The position numbers and the translations under genes are program-made. Shown in pieces: positions 9,972 to 18,968 of a stretch of DNA of 64,000 bases. The DNA is from an uncultured Flavobacteriales bacterium (GTDB taxonomy: Bacteria; Bacteroidota; Bacteroidia; Flavobacteriales; Schleiferiaceae), in the NCBI GenBank assembly GCA_937942085.1, contig CALDGA010000201.1:1-64000 (forward strand). Direction: 5' to 3'. The notes under the pieces are model-generated. The model had not been told where the DNA came from. It did no database searches and was given only the letters and a program-made list of their open reading frames with translations. Within the stretch, counting starts at the first letter, position 1. Each line of letters opens with the position of its first letter.

Positions 9972-10676
9972 TTAGCGGTATAGCAATGGGCGCGACGGCG
10001 CCGCATCATTGTCCAGTGGCGCCACCTGTAAATTGAGCAGGTAGTGTCCGTCTTGAACATGGGCTGGAATGTGCAGCAACTCCGAAATGGTCCGGTGCAA
10101 GCTTAGTTCAGGCTGTGGTCCCCAAAATGCGCGATGACATGCGAGTGCTCCGCCATCTTCCTCCTTATCCACACTAGGTTGATCGATCAGTACATGGTCT
10201 ACACCTTGCTCGCGAAGGAAGGTGCCTATGCCTGCATCGAGGTATGGCCAATCTGTATTGCTATAGGCACGGTTAGCCACACGATCCGGCTCAGTTTCGG
10301 TACGCACGATCACAGATTTCACTGCGCCTTCAGCAAGGATTTCCCAGCGCACTTTGAAATCCTCTAATGTAATTACGCCATTGCTGGGCGCCACGGTGAG
10401 TAGGAGGGCTTTGGTGAAGTAATCTTTGAAATGCTGGTGAACGCTGTGGCGTTCGGGCAGAATATGACCGGCGGTCTCGGTGTGTGTGCCGTGTGCATGA
10501 GGGTTGAAGCCTACATTGAAAAAGTTTACGCCGCCGCCTTCAGCAACGCTTCCTACCCAATCTCCCAATCGAACAGGTTCATACGTGGGCGCATCGATGT
10601 ACCAGGCACGAGGGACATCGCGCACAGGCAAACTGAGGTCTGCTACAAATTCGAGATCTAGTGGACTGTTTTTCAT
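9972..10676 (-). CDS. Cyclase family protein (kynurenine formamidase-like metal hydrolase)
   Basis: 234 residues. The signature region reads HAHGTHTETAGHI, corresponding to the HxGTHxDxPxH metal motif of KynB/cyclase proteins but with Glu for Asp and Ala for Pro. A later segment, VLIDQPSVDKEEDGGALACH, matches the family's second conserved block. Likely a metal-dependent amide or ester hydrolase; kynurenine formamidase activity is not certain, and no kyn genes are nearby. ATG 10676 is preferred over the in-frame TTG at 10685. It lies 15 bases downstream of hemW and may be its operon partner. Confidence 0.82.
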   Translation of the reverse strand: MKNSPLDLEFVADLSLPVRDVPRAWYIDAPTYEPVRLGDWVGSVAEGGGVNFFNVGFNPHAHGTHTETAGHILPERHSVHQHFKDYFTKALLLTVAPSNGVITLEDFKVRWEILAEGAVKSVIVRTETEPDRVANRAYSNTDWPYLDAGIGTFLREQGVDHVLIDQPSVDKEEDGGALACHRAFWGPQPELSLHRTISELLHIPAHVQDGHYLLNLQVAPLDNDAAPSRPLLYR

Positions 10677-10691
10677 CTTTGACAAGATAGG

Positions 10692-11813
10692 TCAATCCAA
10701 AAATAATTGGGCAATAATTCTATCGCTCTCCATCCAACGCGCTACCGGTATGGCAAAACCTCCATCGTTGGCGACAAGTTCTCCCTGCGCCACCGCTCGA
10801 GTCACCTCCTGCTCCAACACGAACCGCTCCGCCCGACCCAGCTCGTGTGGAAAATCATTGTCCCATCTGAATCCCTCGGCGGTACGAAGGCGCACCATCA
10901 ATCGCTCGTGCAGTAGGTCTTGAGGGGAGAGCTGTTCTTCTGTAGGCTTGGCACCTTTCGCGTAGAGGGCATTGTTGGAAATGTTCCACCAACGGCGCGT
11001 GCCGTCGAAGGAATGCGCCCCAGGCCCAATGCCGAGATAAGGCGCTCCGGTCCAATAGTGGCTATTGTGCCTGCTGTGCTTACCGGGCTGTGCAAAATTA
11101 GATAGTTCATAATGCGCATAGCCATGGGCGTTGGCCCATTGGTCCAAAACCTCAAACTGCTTCACGATAACATCATCGGCGGGAAGGGAAATCTCACCTG
11201 TTTTGACCTGATGATGCAGTACGGTTTTTTCCTCGACGGTTAAGGCATAGCAGCTCAGATGCGGTGGACAGAATGACGCGAGCGTTTGGAGGTGTGCCTG
11301 CCAACTTTCGACCGTACTGCCGGGCATGCCGTACATGAGATCGACCGTATAATTCTCGATAGGGCTTTCAGAAATCCACTGCAGGCACTGCCGGCTATGG
11401 TTTGAATGATGCGCACGATTCATCATGGCCAATTCCCCATCGTCAAAGCTCTGCAGCCCCACGCTCAACCTATTGATCCCGATGCTGTGCCACTGGGCTA
11501 GTCGTTCGGGGGTGATGTCATCTGGATTCGCCTCGAGGGTAATCTCTGCATCCTCGCGTAGGGCATATAATGTAGAAGCACGGGTAATGAAGCGTTCGAG
11601 GAGTTCCGGCGCTACAATACTTGGCGTGCCGCCTCCAAAGTAGAGGCTGGTGAATTCATATTCCGACCACGCATGTTGACCCTCGGCCAATTCCTCTAAC
11701 ATCCGCTCCACGACCTCATTCTCGGTCGAGCGAACGGTAGAAAAGTGAAAATCGCAATAGTGGCAAGCTTGCTTGCAATAAGGGATGTGGAGGTACAGCG
11801 TGGCGTGTTTCAT
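10692..11813 (-). CDS. hemW: Radical SAM haem chaperone HemW (HemN-like)
   Basis: 373-residue radical SAM protein. The cluster motif is CKQACHYCDF (CxxxCxxC followed by Asp-Phe rather than the extra Cys of HemN), placing it with HemW, a haem-binding chaperone, rather than with oxygen-independent coproporphyrinogen oxidase. Further family blocks: YFGGGTPS, EITLEANPDDIT, RLSVGLQSFDD, VDLMYGMPGSTVESW, LSCYALTVEEKT, and the C-terminal HemN domain with WNISNN. The ATG shares one base with the stop of the upstream histidine kinase (TGATG), indicating translational coupling. Confidence 0.93.
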   Translation of the reverse strand: MKHATLYLHIPYCKQACHYCDFHFSTVRSTENEVVERMLEELAEGQHAWSEYEFTSLYFGGGTPSIVAPELLERFITRASTLYALREDAEITLEANPDDITPERLAQWHSIGINRLSVGLQSFDDGELAMMNRAHHSNHSRQCLQWISESPIENYTVDLMYGMPGSTVESWQAHLQTLASFCPPHLSCYALTVEEKTVLHHQVKTGEISLPADDVIVKQFEVLDQWANAHGYAHYELSNFAQPGKHSRHNSHYWTGAPYLGIGPGAHSFDGTRRWWNISNNALYAKGAKPTEEQLSPQDLLHERLMVRLRTAEGFRWDNDFPHELGRAERFVLEQEVTRAVAQGELVANDGGFAIPVARWMESDRIIAQLFLD

Positions 11814-12964
11814 CAGGCCTTTGGGAGGGTGATTTTAAAGGTCGTACCCACCTGAGCACCACTTTCGACGAGGATTACCTTGCCTTGGTGGTAATCTTCA
11901 ATAATGCGCTTGGCCAAGCTCAGACCCAATCCCCAACCGCGACTTTTGGTGGTGAATCCTGGGTGGAAAATCTTGCGCTGGTCGTTGGCGGGTATGCCCT
12001 TGCCATTGTCGCTGATGAACAATTGAACCTCCGCGGCCGCGCTTTCCTTGCGGATGCGGATTTCACCCTCGCCTTCCAAAGCATCGGCGGCATTTTTGAT
12101 CATGTTCTCTAATACCCAGCTGATGAGCTGCCCGTTATGCCGGACGTTGCTTTCAGTACCTAAGTTGGTGGTGAGGCTGATTTTCTTGCCCAAGCGCGTA
12201 CCGAGGTAATCGGCCGTGCGGGAAATGGTTTGATCGAGGTTGAGGTCGCCGAGTTCCGGTTGTGAACCGATCTTACTGAACCTGTCGGTGATTTCGGTTA
12301 ACCGGTCAATGTCCTTCTCCATTTCCCCAAAGGCAATCTCTTTCGGATACTGCTCCTTGAGATAGGCGATCCAACCCATCAGGGCGCTCAGTGGGGTGCC
12401 GATCTGGTGCGCGGTTTCCTTGGCCATACCGGTCCACACTTTGTTTTGCTCGCTGCGGCGCGCATTGGAAAAGGCCATATAGCTGATGAGCATGTAGATG
12501 CCGATGACGGCCAGAAGGATGAGCGGGTAGAGGCGGAGTTTGGTCAATAGGTTGGAGCCCTTGTAGTAGAGGAAGTTGGTTTGCCCGTCGGCGAACTGAT
12601 TTTCGAGGACTTGGCCAGAGGTTTTAAACTCGTCCAATTTTCTCAGCAGGTACTTCTGCGGATTCGACTCCGGCACACTTAAATTTCGATGGGCGATGAT
12701 ATTCCCTTCATTATCGGTCAAGATCACCGGGATGGTCGTGTTGTCTTGAATGATTTGGGTGAAAAAGCTCAAGTTAGAATCGTCTTCGGCAAAAAAGACT
12801 TCCTCCACGGCTTGGGCCCAGAGCTTGATTTTTCGTTCCTCTTCATTGCGCAATTCTCCCAAGAAAGACTCGGTGTACAACAGCGAGGCAAGCCCGATGA
12901 TGGTTCCAAAGGAGATGATGGCAATTTTCCACCAAATTTTACGTGTATATACATCGCTGTTCAT
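11813..12964 (-). CDS. Orphan membrane sensor histidine kinase
   Basis: 383 residues. Two transmembrane helices (about 11-31 and 145-165) enclose a roughly 110-residue periplasmic sensor region. No clear HAMP domain. The H-box is AKETAHQIGTPLSAL with phospho-acceptor His about 186, then the N-box NMIKNAADALEG, G1 DNGKGIP, and G2 GWGLGLSLAKRIIEDYHQG. No response regulator is encoded nearby, so the partner is elsewhere. The stop overlaps the hemW start by one base. The sensed signal is unknown. Confidence 0.92.
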   Translation of the reverse strand: MNSDVYTRKIWWKIAIISFGTIIGLASLLYTESFLGELRNEEERKIKLWAQAVEEVFFAEDDSNLSFFTQIIQDNTTIPVILTDNEGNIIAHRNLSVPESNPQKYLLRKLDEFKTSGQVLENQFADGQTNFLYYKGSNLLTKLRLYPLILLAVIGIYMLISYMAFSNARRSEQNKVWTGMAKETAHQIGTPLSALMGWIAYLKEQYPKEIAFGEMEKDIDRLTEITDRFSKIGSQPELGDLNLDQTISRTADYLGTRLGKKISLTTNLGTESNVRHNGQLISWVLENMIKNAADALEGEGEIRIRKESAAAEVQLFISDNGKGIPANDQRKIFHPGFTTKSRGWGLGLSLAKRIIEDYHQGKVILVESGAQVGTTFKITLPKA

Positions 12965-12989
12965 GACTACTAAACTATGGTTTCTTTGC

Positions 12990-12997
12990 TACATTTG
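12990..12997 (+). promoter_or_regulatory. -7 promoter element immediately before the polyprenol sugar transferase gene
   Basis: TACATTTG matches TAnnTTTG. Its final G is seven bases before the ATG at 13004, which implies a leader of only a few bases and rules against the upstream in-frame ATG at 12977 as start. Confidence 0.55.
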
Positions 12998-13003
12998 TCC
13001 TCT

Positions 13004-13729
13004 ATGTCGAACGCATTAGTCATCATACCTACGTATAACGAGATCGAGAACATCGGTAAGATGTTGGATACGGTCATGAATCTAAACGAAGGCTTTGATG
13101 TTTTAATTGTGGACGACGGTTCTCCAGACTGCACCGCGCAGGTGGTCCGCGAGAAGATGGACGCCTTTGGCGGACGCATTCACCTTGAAGAACGCACGGG
13201 TAAATTAGGATTAGGAACGGCGTATATCCATGGCTTTAAGTGGGCCTTAGCGCGCGGTTACGAGTATATTTTTGAGATGGACTGTGATTTTTCCCATGAT
13301 CCCAACGACTTGGCGCGATTGAAAAAAGCCTGTGAAAATGGGGCAGATTTGTCCATCGGTTCGCGGTATGTGAAAGGGGTGAATGTGGTGAATTGGCCCA
13401 TGAGTAGAGTACTACTTAGTTACTTCGCCTCCGTCTATGTTCGCTTCATTACAGGCATGCCTATACAGGACGCTACTGCCGGTTTCAAATGTTATAAGCG
13501 CGCCACGCTTGAAGGCATAAATTTTGATAAGATTCACTTCGTCGGATACGCTTTCCAGATCGAGATGAAATTCAAGGTTTGGCAGCGCAAGATGTCCATC
13601 GTCGAGGTTCCGGTGATTTTCACCGACCGCACGGAGGGACAATCTAAAATGTCTAGCGGCATTATTAAAGAAGCCATTTTTGGCGTGATAAAACTTAAGC
13701 TCTGGAGCTTGTTCCAAAAGACCAACTAA
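13004..13729 (+). CDS. Polyprenol monophosphomannose synthase-type glycosyltransferase (GT2)
   Basis: 241-residue family 2 glycosyltransferase resembling the catalytic domain of dolichyl-phosphate mannosyltransferase (DPM1). Motifs: IIPTYNEIENI near the N-terminus, VDDGSPDCTAQV, GLGTAYIHGFKWAL, EMDCDFSHDPNDL (DXD-type metal site) and DATAGFKCYKR. It likely transfers a sugar from a nucleotide donor to a polyprenyl phosphate at the cytoplasmic membrane face. No C-terminal membrane helices are visible. It is followed 15 bases later by dihydroorotase; this pairing, continued by a DUF4296 gene, recurs in Flavobacteriia. Confidence 0.9.
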   Translation: MSNALVIIPTYNEIENIGKMLDTVMNLNEGFDVLIVDDGSPDCTAQVVREKMDAFGGRIHLEERTGKLGLGTAYIHGFKWALARGYEYIFEMDCDFSHDPNDLARLKKACENGADLSIGSRYVKGVNVVNWPMSRVLLSYFASVYVRFITGMPIQDATAGFKCYKRATLEGINFDKIHFVGYAFQIEMKFKVWQRKMSIVEVPVIFTDRTEGQSKMSSGIIKEAIFGVIKLKLWSLFQKTN

Positions 13730-13744
13730 CCCCTACCATAGTTT

Positions 13745-15085
13745 ATGTTAAAATCCTACCTCATTAAAAATGCACGAATGGTCAATGAGGGAGAAATCCT
13801 TGAAGGGGACCTCCTCGTTGAAAACGGTCGCATTGCCAAAATTGATACGAGCATTGGTCCGAAGAATGCCAATGTGAAAGTTATTGATGCGGAAGGTAAA
13901 TTTTTGATCCCTGGTGTGATCGACGATCAGGTACACTTCCGTGAGCCTGGATTAACACACAAGGGTGATATCGCCTCAGAAAGTGCTGCAGCGGTGGCCG
14001 GTGGCATCACCTCGTACATGGAGCAGCCCAATACCAAGCCTGCGGCAACCACTATTGAGGAGTTAGAGAAAAAATACAGCCGTGCGGCAGAGGTGAGTTT
14101 GGCAAACTACAGCTTCAATATGGGAGCGACCAACGACAACCTCGAAGAACTCAAACGCGTATCCAAAACAGATGTGGCGGGGATTAAAATCTTCATGGGG
14201 TCTTCCACAGGAAATATGTTGGTGGATGCTCAGAAGACGTTGGAGGGAATTTTCCAATTAGACCATCAACTCATCACCCATTGCGAGGACGAAGCGACGA
14301 TCAAGGCGAATCTTGAGGCGGCGAAGGCGCAATACGGCGAGGATATTCCGATGAGCATGCACCCAAAAATTCGCAGCGAAAAAGCGTGTTTGCTCAGCTC
14401 CACTACTGCCGTGGAAATGGCCAAGAAATACAACAGCCGTTTGCACGTATTCCATATCTCTACCGGGGTAGAGACGAAGTTGTTCTCGAACAAAAAGCCA
14501 TTGGCAGAGAAGCGCATTACGGCCGAAGTTTGTGTGCACCACTTGTGGTTCGACGACAGCCAATACGATAAAAAGGGCAGCTTGATCAAGTGGAACCCGG
14601 CGGTGAAGACAGCCAAGGACCGCGACCTACTGTGGAAGGCACTGCTCGACGATTGCATTGATGTTATTGCGACAGATCACGCGCCGCATACGAAGGAGGA
14701 AAAGGCCAATACATATTTGAACGCCCCTTCGGGTGGCCCGTTGGTGCAACATGCACTACCGGCCATGATGCAGAAGGTACACGACGGGGTGATGGACATG
14801 GAAACTTTGGTTCAGAAAATGTGTCACAACCCGGCCATTCTGTTCCGCATGGAAGACCGCGGCTTCTTGCGCGAAGGGTATCATGCTGATTTGGTTTTGG
14901 TGGATCCAAACCGTCCGTGGAGCGTGAACAAAGACAATATTCTCTACAAATGTGGCTGGTCGCCGTTTGAAGGCACGCTGTTTAAAAGCCGAGTGACGCA
15001 TACGTTTGTGGGCGGTCACCTCGTTTATAGAGATGGACAGATCGACGGTTCTGTGAAAGGATCGCGCTTAAAATTCAATAGGTAA
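13745..15085 (+). CDS. pyrC: Dihydroorotase (pyrimidine biosynthesis)
   Basis: 446-residue amidohydrolase-superfamily enzyme interconverting carbamoyl-aspartate and dihydroorotate. Diagnostic blocks: PGVIDDQVHFREPGLTHKGD, ITSYMEQPNTKP, GIKIFMGSSTGN, LITHCEDE (metal His), HVFHISTG (metal His), IATDHAPHTKEEK (catalytic Asp), and a C-terminal FEGTLFKSRVTHTFVGG. The first metal-binding His of the usual HxH pair is Gln here (residues 62-64, QVH). I recall the same residue in other Bacteroidota homologues, so it looks like a clade trait. The stop directly abuts the next gene. Confidence 0.92.
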   Translation: MLKSYLIKNARMVNEGEILEGDLLVENGRIAKIDTSIGPKNANVKVIDAEGKFLIPGVIDDQVHFREPGLTHKGDIASESAAAVAGGITSYMEQPNTKPAATTIEELEKKYSRAAEVSLANYSFNMGATNDNLEELKRVSKTDVAGIKIFMGSSTGNMLVDAQKTLEGIFQLDHQLITHCEDEATIKANLEAAKAQYGEDIPMSMHPKIRSEKACLLSSTTAVEMAKKYNSRLHVFHISTGVETKLFSNKKPLAEKRITAEVCVHHLWFDDSQYDKKGSLIKWNPAVKTAKDRDLLWKALLDDCIDVIATDHAPHTKEEKANTYLNAPSGGPLVQHALPAMMQKVHDGVMDMETLVQKMCHNPAILFRMEDRGFLREGYHADLVLVDPNRPWSVNKDNILYKCGWSPFEGTLFKSRVTHTFVGGHLVYRDGQIDGSVKGSRLKFNR

Positions 15086-15454
15086 ATGAAAGCTTGGAAG
15101 CTATTTGTGGGCTTGGGATTGTTGGTAGGAATGGGTTCCTGCGGCAGGCCTGAAGTGCAAATACCTTCCACGGTACTTTCTTCAAAGGCCATGATCCCCA
15201 TTATGGTCGATGTGCATGTGGTGGAAGGGGCGCGTAACGGTGCTTTGATCCTTGGGGATACCAACGGCATTGAAGATTACTACGCGAAGATTTACCAGAA
15301 ACACCAGATCACCGAACAGCAGTTCAAAGAGAGCTTCGCTTTTTATAGCTCACACCCTGATATTTTCATCCCTATTTACGAAGCCGTATTGGATTCTTTG
15401 AAGATCAACGGCGAACTATTGGGTCGCAGAGGTGTTGAAGCTGATTATGACTAA
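15086..15454 (+). CDS. DUF4296 lipoprotein
   Basis: 122 residues with a lipoprotein signal (LVGMGSC, lipidated Cys about 19). The body has the DUF4296 pattern: PIMVDVHVVEGARNG, YYAKIYQKHQITEQQFKESF and a helical SHPDIFIPIYEAVLDSL. Function unknown. It is a conserved neighbour of dihydroorotase in Flavobacteriia. It starts on the base after the pyrC stop and overlaps the next gene by eight bases. Confidence 0.85.
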   Translation: MKAWKLFVGLGLLVGMGSCGRPEVQIPSTVLSSKAMIPIMVDVHVVEGARNGALILGDTNGIEDYYAKIYQKHQITEQQFKESFAFYSSHPDIFIPIYEAVLDSLKINGELLGRRGVEADYD

Positions 15455-15869
15455 GGTTGTTTCCATTGTATTTTTCTTGTGCCTGTTGAGTGGCTCGTTG
15501 AGCGCTCAAGATCGCGGCATCAAACTTTGGGTGAGCGGAGCAGATAGTTATCCGACCACCTTAGCTTACGACATCATAGATCCTTCCGGAACCCGCATTA
15601 AAGCAGATTTTGTGCCTTTGAAGGATGCCAACACTCCTGTGGTTATTCCCGTAGCACTAACGGATAAGTTCGGGGTGGTCATATATGAGGACGCCAATGA
15701 AAACGGGGAGTTGGACATGGGCATCTTTGGTCAGCCCACGGAGCGTTATGGTTTTAGCAACGGAGCTTGGAAGTTCTTAGGTCGCCCGGAACACCCGGAG
15801 ACGTTGGTGGCTCCAAAAGGAAATTGGACCGAACTGCGAATGACCTTAAAAAGCGTGATGGACTATTAA
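15447..15869 (+). CDS. DUF2141 secreted protein
   Basis: 140 residues. A signal peptide (about 1-19, ending SLSAQ) is followed by a single DUF2141-type beta domain with YEDANENGELDMGIFGQP and ERYGFSNGA. The Asp/Asn-rich DANENGELD segment resembles a calcium-binding loop, but binding is not shown. ATG 15447 is chosen because it starts the signal peptide; an in-frame start at 15432 would overlap more with the DUF4296 gene. The stop shares bases with the stop of the convergent hydrolase gene (TTAA at 15866-15869). Confidence 0.82.
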   Translation: MTKVVSIVFFLCLLSGSLSAQDRGIKLWVSGADSYPTTLAYDIIDPSGTRIKADFVPLKDANTPVVIPVALTDKFGVVIYEDANENGELDMGIFGQPTERYGFSNGAWKFLGRPEHPETLVAPKGNWTELRMTLKSVMDY

Positions 15870-16642
15870 AGTTCGCCTAGGAACGCTTCAATCATCTCTG
15901 AAAATGCTTCGCGCGCTTCCGCGTGCACCCAGTGACCGGCATCGGCAATGGTCTTGATCTCTGCCTGAGGGAACAAATCGTAGATATGGTCGTGATCGGC
16001 CGGCTCAATATAGCCGCTCATGCCTCCCGCGACGAACAGGGTGGGTTGGTCGTAATACCCAAATTCTAGGGGTTCGCCGACAAAGGCAATCTGAGCTTCT
16101 AGGGCATCGAGGTTAAATCTGAAGGTGAAGGAATTCTTATCCGTTCGGTACATGCTCTTTAAGAAGAACTGACGAATGCCTGCGTTCGAAACGGTGCGGG
16201 AGAGTTGTGCTTCCGCGTCTGAACGCTTTTCTACCTTGGCAAAATCGATGGATTTCATGGCATCGATGTAGCCTTGATGGTGCACCGGGTACGCCTTTGG
16301 GGCGATATCTACCACGATGAGGGCCCGAACGCGTGCAGGTCGAGATACTGCAAAGTGCATGGCCGTTTTTCCACCCATGCTGTGTCCCAAGAGCACGGCG
16401 CTTTCAATATTGTGTTGGTCTAAATAGGCTTCTAGGTCGGCGGCCATCAGGTCGTAGTTGTGCTCGGCCATATGTGGGCTGCGCCCGTGGTTTCTCGCAT
16501 CTACGGCATGCACCTGCCACCCAAGATTGGCCCAGTGCTTGGCGTGTGTGGCCCAATTATCTCCCATGCCGAACAAGCCGTGCAAGATGATCAAGGGCGC
16601 TCCTTCACCGTAGATTTTCGAAAACAATGGGGTTACTTCCAT
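15866..16642 (-). CDS. Alpha/beta-fold hydrolase (YbfF-like esterase)
   Basis: 258 residues. Alpha/beta hydrolase features: [12 protein letters not shown] (oxyanion region), DARNHGRSP, nucleophile elbow [13 protein letters not shown] (Ser), and a C-terminal [10 protein letters not shown] catalytic His. Resembles the YbfF/ABHD11-like esterases. ATG 16642 (MEVTPLFSK) overlaps the pdxJ end by ten bases; the longer ATG at 16660 would overlap by 28. Co-transcribed with pdxJ. Substrate unknown. Confidence 0.87.
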   Translation of the reverse strand: MEVTPLFSKIYGEGAPLIILHGLFGMGDNWATHAKHWANLGWQVHAVDARNHGRSPHMAEHNYDLMAADLEAYLDQHNIESAVLLGHSMGGKTAMHFAVSRPARVRALIVVDIAPKAYPVHHQGYIDAMKSIDFAKVEKRSDAEAQLSRTVSNAGIRQFFLKSMYRTDKNSFTFRFNLDALEAQIAFVGEPLEFGYYDQPTLFVAGGMSGYIEPADHDHIYDLFPQAEIKTIADAGHWVHAEAREAFSEMIEAFLGEL

Positions 16643-17373
16643 GCCGTCGGGTTCAAGCAATTCAAGTATTGTTGAATGGTATTGTGCAATCCCAAATAAA
16701 GGGCATCAGAAATCAAGGCATGACCTATGCTCACTTCGTCGAGATTCCCGTGTAACTGTTGTCCAAAATAGGCCAAATTCTCTAAGCTGAGGTCGTGACC
16801 CGCATTCACGCCAAGGCCGATGCTCTTGGCGAAGGCGGCACTGTCCACAAAGGGTGCCACAGCAGCCTCACGGTTTTTCGAATATTGCACGGCATAGGAT
16901 TCCGTGTACAGCTCAATGCGGTCTGTGCCAATGGCCTTTGCAGCCTCGATCAAGGTCCGGTCGGTTTCAATAAAAATAGAGGTTCGAATGCCTGCATTTT
17001 TAAAGGTTTGGATCACCTCGGTCAAAAAATCCTTGTGGGCAATGGTATGCCAACCGGCATTGGAGGTCAGTACTCCTGGTGGATCAGGAACAAGGGTGAC
17101 TTGCGCCGGTTTATGGGCAAGAACCAGGTCCATGAATTCCATATTGGGGTAGCCCTCGATATTAAATTCGGTGGTAATTGCTGGGGCCAATTCCGCTACG
17201 TCGCTATACCGAATATGACGTTGGTCTGGGCGAGGGTGTACGGTGATGCCTTCCGCACCGAAGCGCTCACAATCTAATGCCACCTGCAACACGTTGGGCA
17301 CATCGCCCCCTCGTGCATTGCGCAAAGTCGCGACTTTATTGATGTTGACGCTCAGTTTTGTGTGATTGTTCAT
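16633..17373 (-). CDS. pdxJ: Pyridoxine 5'-phosphate synthase
   Basis: Final ring-closing enzyme of deoxyxylulose-5-phosphate-dependent vitamin B6 synthesis: condenses 3-amino-1-hydroxyacetone phosphate with DXP. The 246 residues show [75 protein letters not shown] and [18 protein letters not shown] 17373 is the family start; codons further upstream lie before the predicted promoter. A TAnnTTTG element ends six bases before the ATG. Confidence 0.96.
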   Translation of the reverse strand: MNNHTKLSVNINKVATLRNARGGDVPNVLQVALDCERFGAEGITVHPRPDQRHIRYSDVAELAPAITTEFNIEGYPNMEFMDLVLAHKPAQVTLVPDPPGVLTSNAGWHTIAHKDFLTEVIQTFKNAGIRTSIFIETDRTLIEAAKAIGTDRIELYTESYAVQYSKNREAAVAPFVDSAAFAKSIGLGVNAGHDLSLENLAYFGQQLHGNLDEVSIGHALISDALYLGLHNTIQQYLNCLNPTAWK

Positions 17374-17378
17374 GGGTG

Positions 17379-17386
17379 CAAAACTA
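17379..17386 (-). promoter_or_regulatory. -7 promoter element for pdxJ
   Basis: On the reverse strand TAGTTTTG matches TAnnTTTG, with its final G six bases from the pdxJ ATG. Back-to-back with the CBS gene promoter at 17398-17405. Confidence 0.55.
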
Positions 17387-17397
17387 AAGAAAAGACC

Positions 17398-17405
17398 TAT
17401 GTTTG
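17398..17405 (+). promoter_or_regulatory. -7 promoter element for the CBS-nadK-bamA operon
   Basis: TATGTTTG matches TAnnTTTG, with its last G eight bases before the ATG at 17413. It implies a leader of about five bases or fewer. Confidence 0.55.
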
Positions 17406-17412
17406 TGTAAGA

Positions 17413-18078
17413 ATGTTGCAAGAATCCATACATACCGAACCCATTAGTCCACTGCGCCCTTCGGACAGTATTGTTGAGGCCTTGGACCACATGGAAGAAT
17501 GGAAGCTAGCCCACCTGCCTTTGGTGGACGCCGGAGGAACGTATTTGGGTTTGATCAGCGAGGATGCACTATTGGCTGCAGCGGATGACCGCGCCCAGGT
17601 ACAAACGGTGCTCAACCCCGCCTTTGCGCCGAGCGTATTGCCTAAATCCCATGCTTTCGTAGTCATGGATGTGTGCACGCGTGACCGCATCACCATCATC
17701 CCCATCGTCAATGCGGAAGGGCTCTATGAAGGGGCTCACTTGCTGACGGATGTACTGGAATTCTTCCGCGGCACGCCGGCCTTGTCCCAGCCCGGGGCTG
17801 TGATGGTGTTGTTCGCGCCGATTTCTACCTACAGTTTGGCAGAAATTGCGAGCGTTGTCGAGCAAAACGACGCCAAGGTATTGGCCACTTGGTTGACCCA
17901 CGGCAAAGCGGCATCGGATATCGAAATCACGTTAAAAATCAATGTAGAACACAGCGGTCCCATTGCCCAATCCCTCCAGCGCTACGGCTACGAAATAGGC
18001 AGTATCTTTGGGGACAAGAACTTTGATGAAGATTACCAGCAACGGTATGACCATCTGATGAATTATTTGAAGTACTGA
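17413..18078 (+). CDS. CBS-domain protein heading the nadK/bamA operon
   Basis: 221 residues with a pair of CBS motifs in the N-terminal half (about 8-60 and 75-125; [23 protein letters not shown] and [16 protein letters not shown]) and an ACT-like C-terminal region ([20 protein letters not shown], ending [21 protein letters not shown]). Probably a nucleotide-sensing protein; ligand and partner unknown. Its TGA overlaps the nadK ATG by one base. Start chosen from the promoter position; an upstream in-frame start at 17362 would precede the promoter. Confidence 0.85.
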   Translation: MLQESIHTEPISPLRPSDSIVEALDHMEEWKLAHLPLVDAGGTYLGLISEDALLAAADDRAQVQTVLNPAFAPSVLPKSHAFVVMDVCTRDRITIIPIVNAEGLYEGAHLLTDVLEFFRGTPALSQPGAVMVLFAPISTYSLAEIASVVEQNDAKVLATWLTHGKAASDIEITLKINVEHSGPIAQSLQRYGYEIGSIFGDKNFDEDYQQRYDHLMNYLKY

Positions 18079-18968
18079 TGAGAATTGCATTGTTCGGTCG
18101 CGCCCCCAAGCCCACTAACCTTCCCTATGTGGAGGTGGTGCTGGAGAAGCTCGTGGAAGAAGGAGTGGAGTTTTCTGTGTACCACACCTTACGCCCGGCG
18201 TGCGATGAAATTATCAAGGAGGAGTTCAAGGAGGTCCAATTCTCTACTTATGCCGACGAGGAAGAATTGGCCCAATTTGATCCACATTTCCTCATCTCAC
18301 TAGGCGGTGACGGTACTATCCTCGAAGCCACGGTACTCATTCAAAGCAAGGACATTCCTATTCTCGGCATCAACATGGGCCGATTGGGATTCTTGGCGAA
18401 TGTGGCCAAAAGCAATATTATTACCTCCCTTGACGCCTTGTTCACGGGTAGATTCCAACTCGATTTCCGTAGCCTTCTTCAGGCGCGCAGCTCGTCCACT
18501 CATGTGATGAAGCCAAACTTCGCCCTGAATGAAATTACCATTGCGCGCAAGGAAACTACGAGCATGATTACGGTGCATACCTACCTGAATGGCGCGTATT
18601 TGAACAGCTACTGGGCCGACGGTTTGATCATCAGCACGCCTACGGGTTCCACGGGCTACAGTTTGAGCTGTGGCGGTCCGATCATCATGCCGAACAGCGA
18701 AAACTTTGTCCTTACACCCATTGCACCGCACAATTTAACCATGCGTCCCTTCGTTATTTCCGACAACAACACTATGCGCCTGCGCGTGGAGAGTCGTGAA
18801 AACGAGTTTTTAGCATCGTTGGACAGCCGTATGCACAGCTTCGATACAGAAACCGAACTCTTCGTGCAAAAGGCTGATTTTAGAATCGCCTTGGTGCAAA
18901 CTGAAATGCAAGATTTCCCGTCGACGCTTCGCAACAAGCTCAGCTGGGGATTGGACCACAGAAACTAA
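18078..18968 (+). CDS. nadK: NAD kinase
   Basis: Phosphorylates NAD+ to NADP+. The 296 residues carry the family GGDGT motif (about 76-80, in ISLGGDGTILEAT), LGINMGRLGFLA, LNEITIARKETTSM, and the second conserved region DGLIISTPTGSTGYSLSCGG followed by PIAPHNLTMRPFVI. Length is typical. Coupled to the CBS gene (TGATG) and abutting the next gene with no spacing. Confidence 0.96.
   Translation: MRIALFGRAPKPTNLPYVEVVLEKLVEEGVEFSVYHTLRPACDEIIKEEFKEVQFSTYADEEELAQFDPHFLISLGGDGTILEATVLIQSKDIPILGINMGRLGFLANVAKSNIITSLDALFTGRFQLDFRSLLQARSSSTHVMKPNFALNEITIARKETTSMITVHTYLNGAYLNSYWADGLIISTPTGSTGYSLSCGGPIIMPNSENFVLTPIAPHNLTMRPFVISDNNTMRLRVESRENEFLASLDSRMHSFDTETELFVQKADFRIALVQTEMQDFPSTLRNKLSWGLDHRN

Noticed and set aside
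9972-10676. Confident kynurenine formamidase (kynB) call
   Set aside because: The metal motif is variant and there are no other kynurenine-pathway genes nearby.
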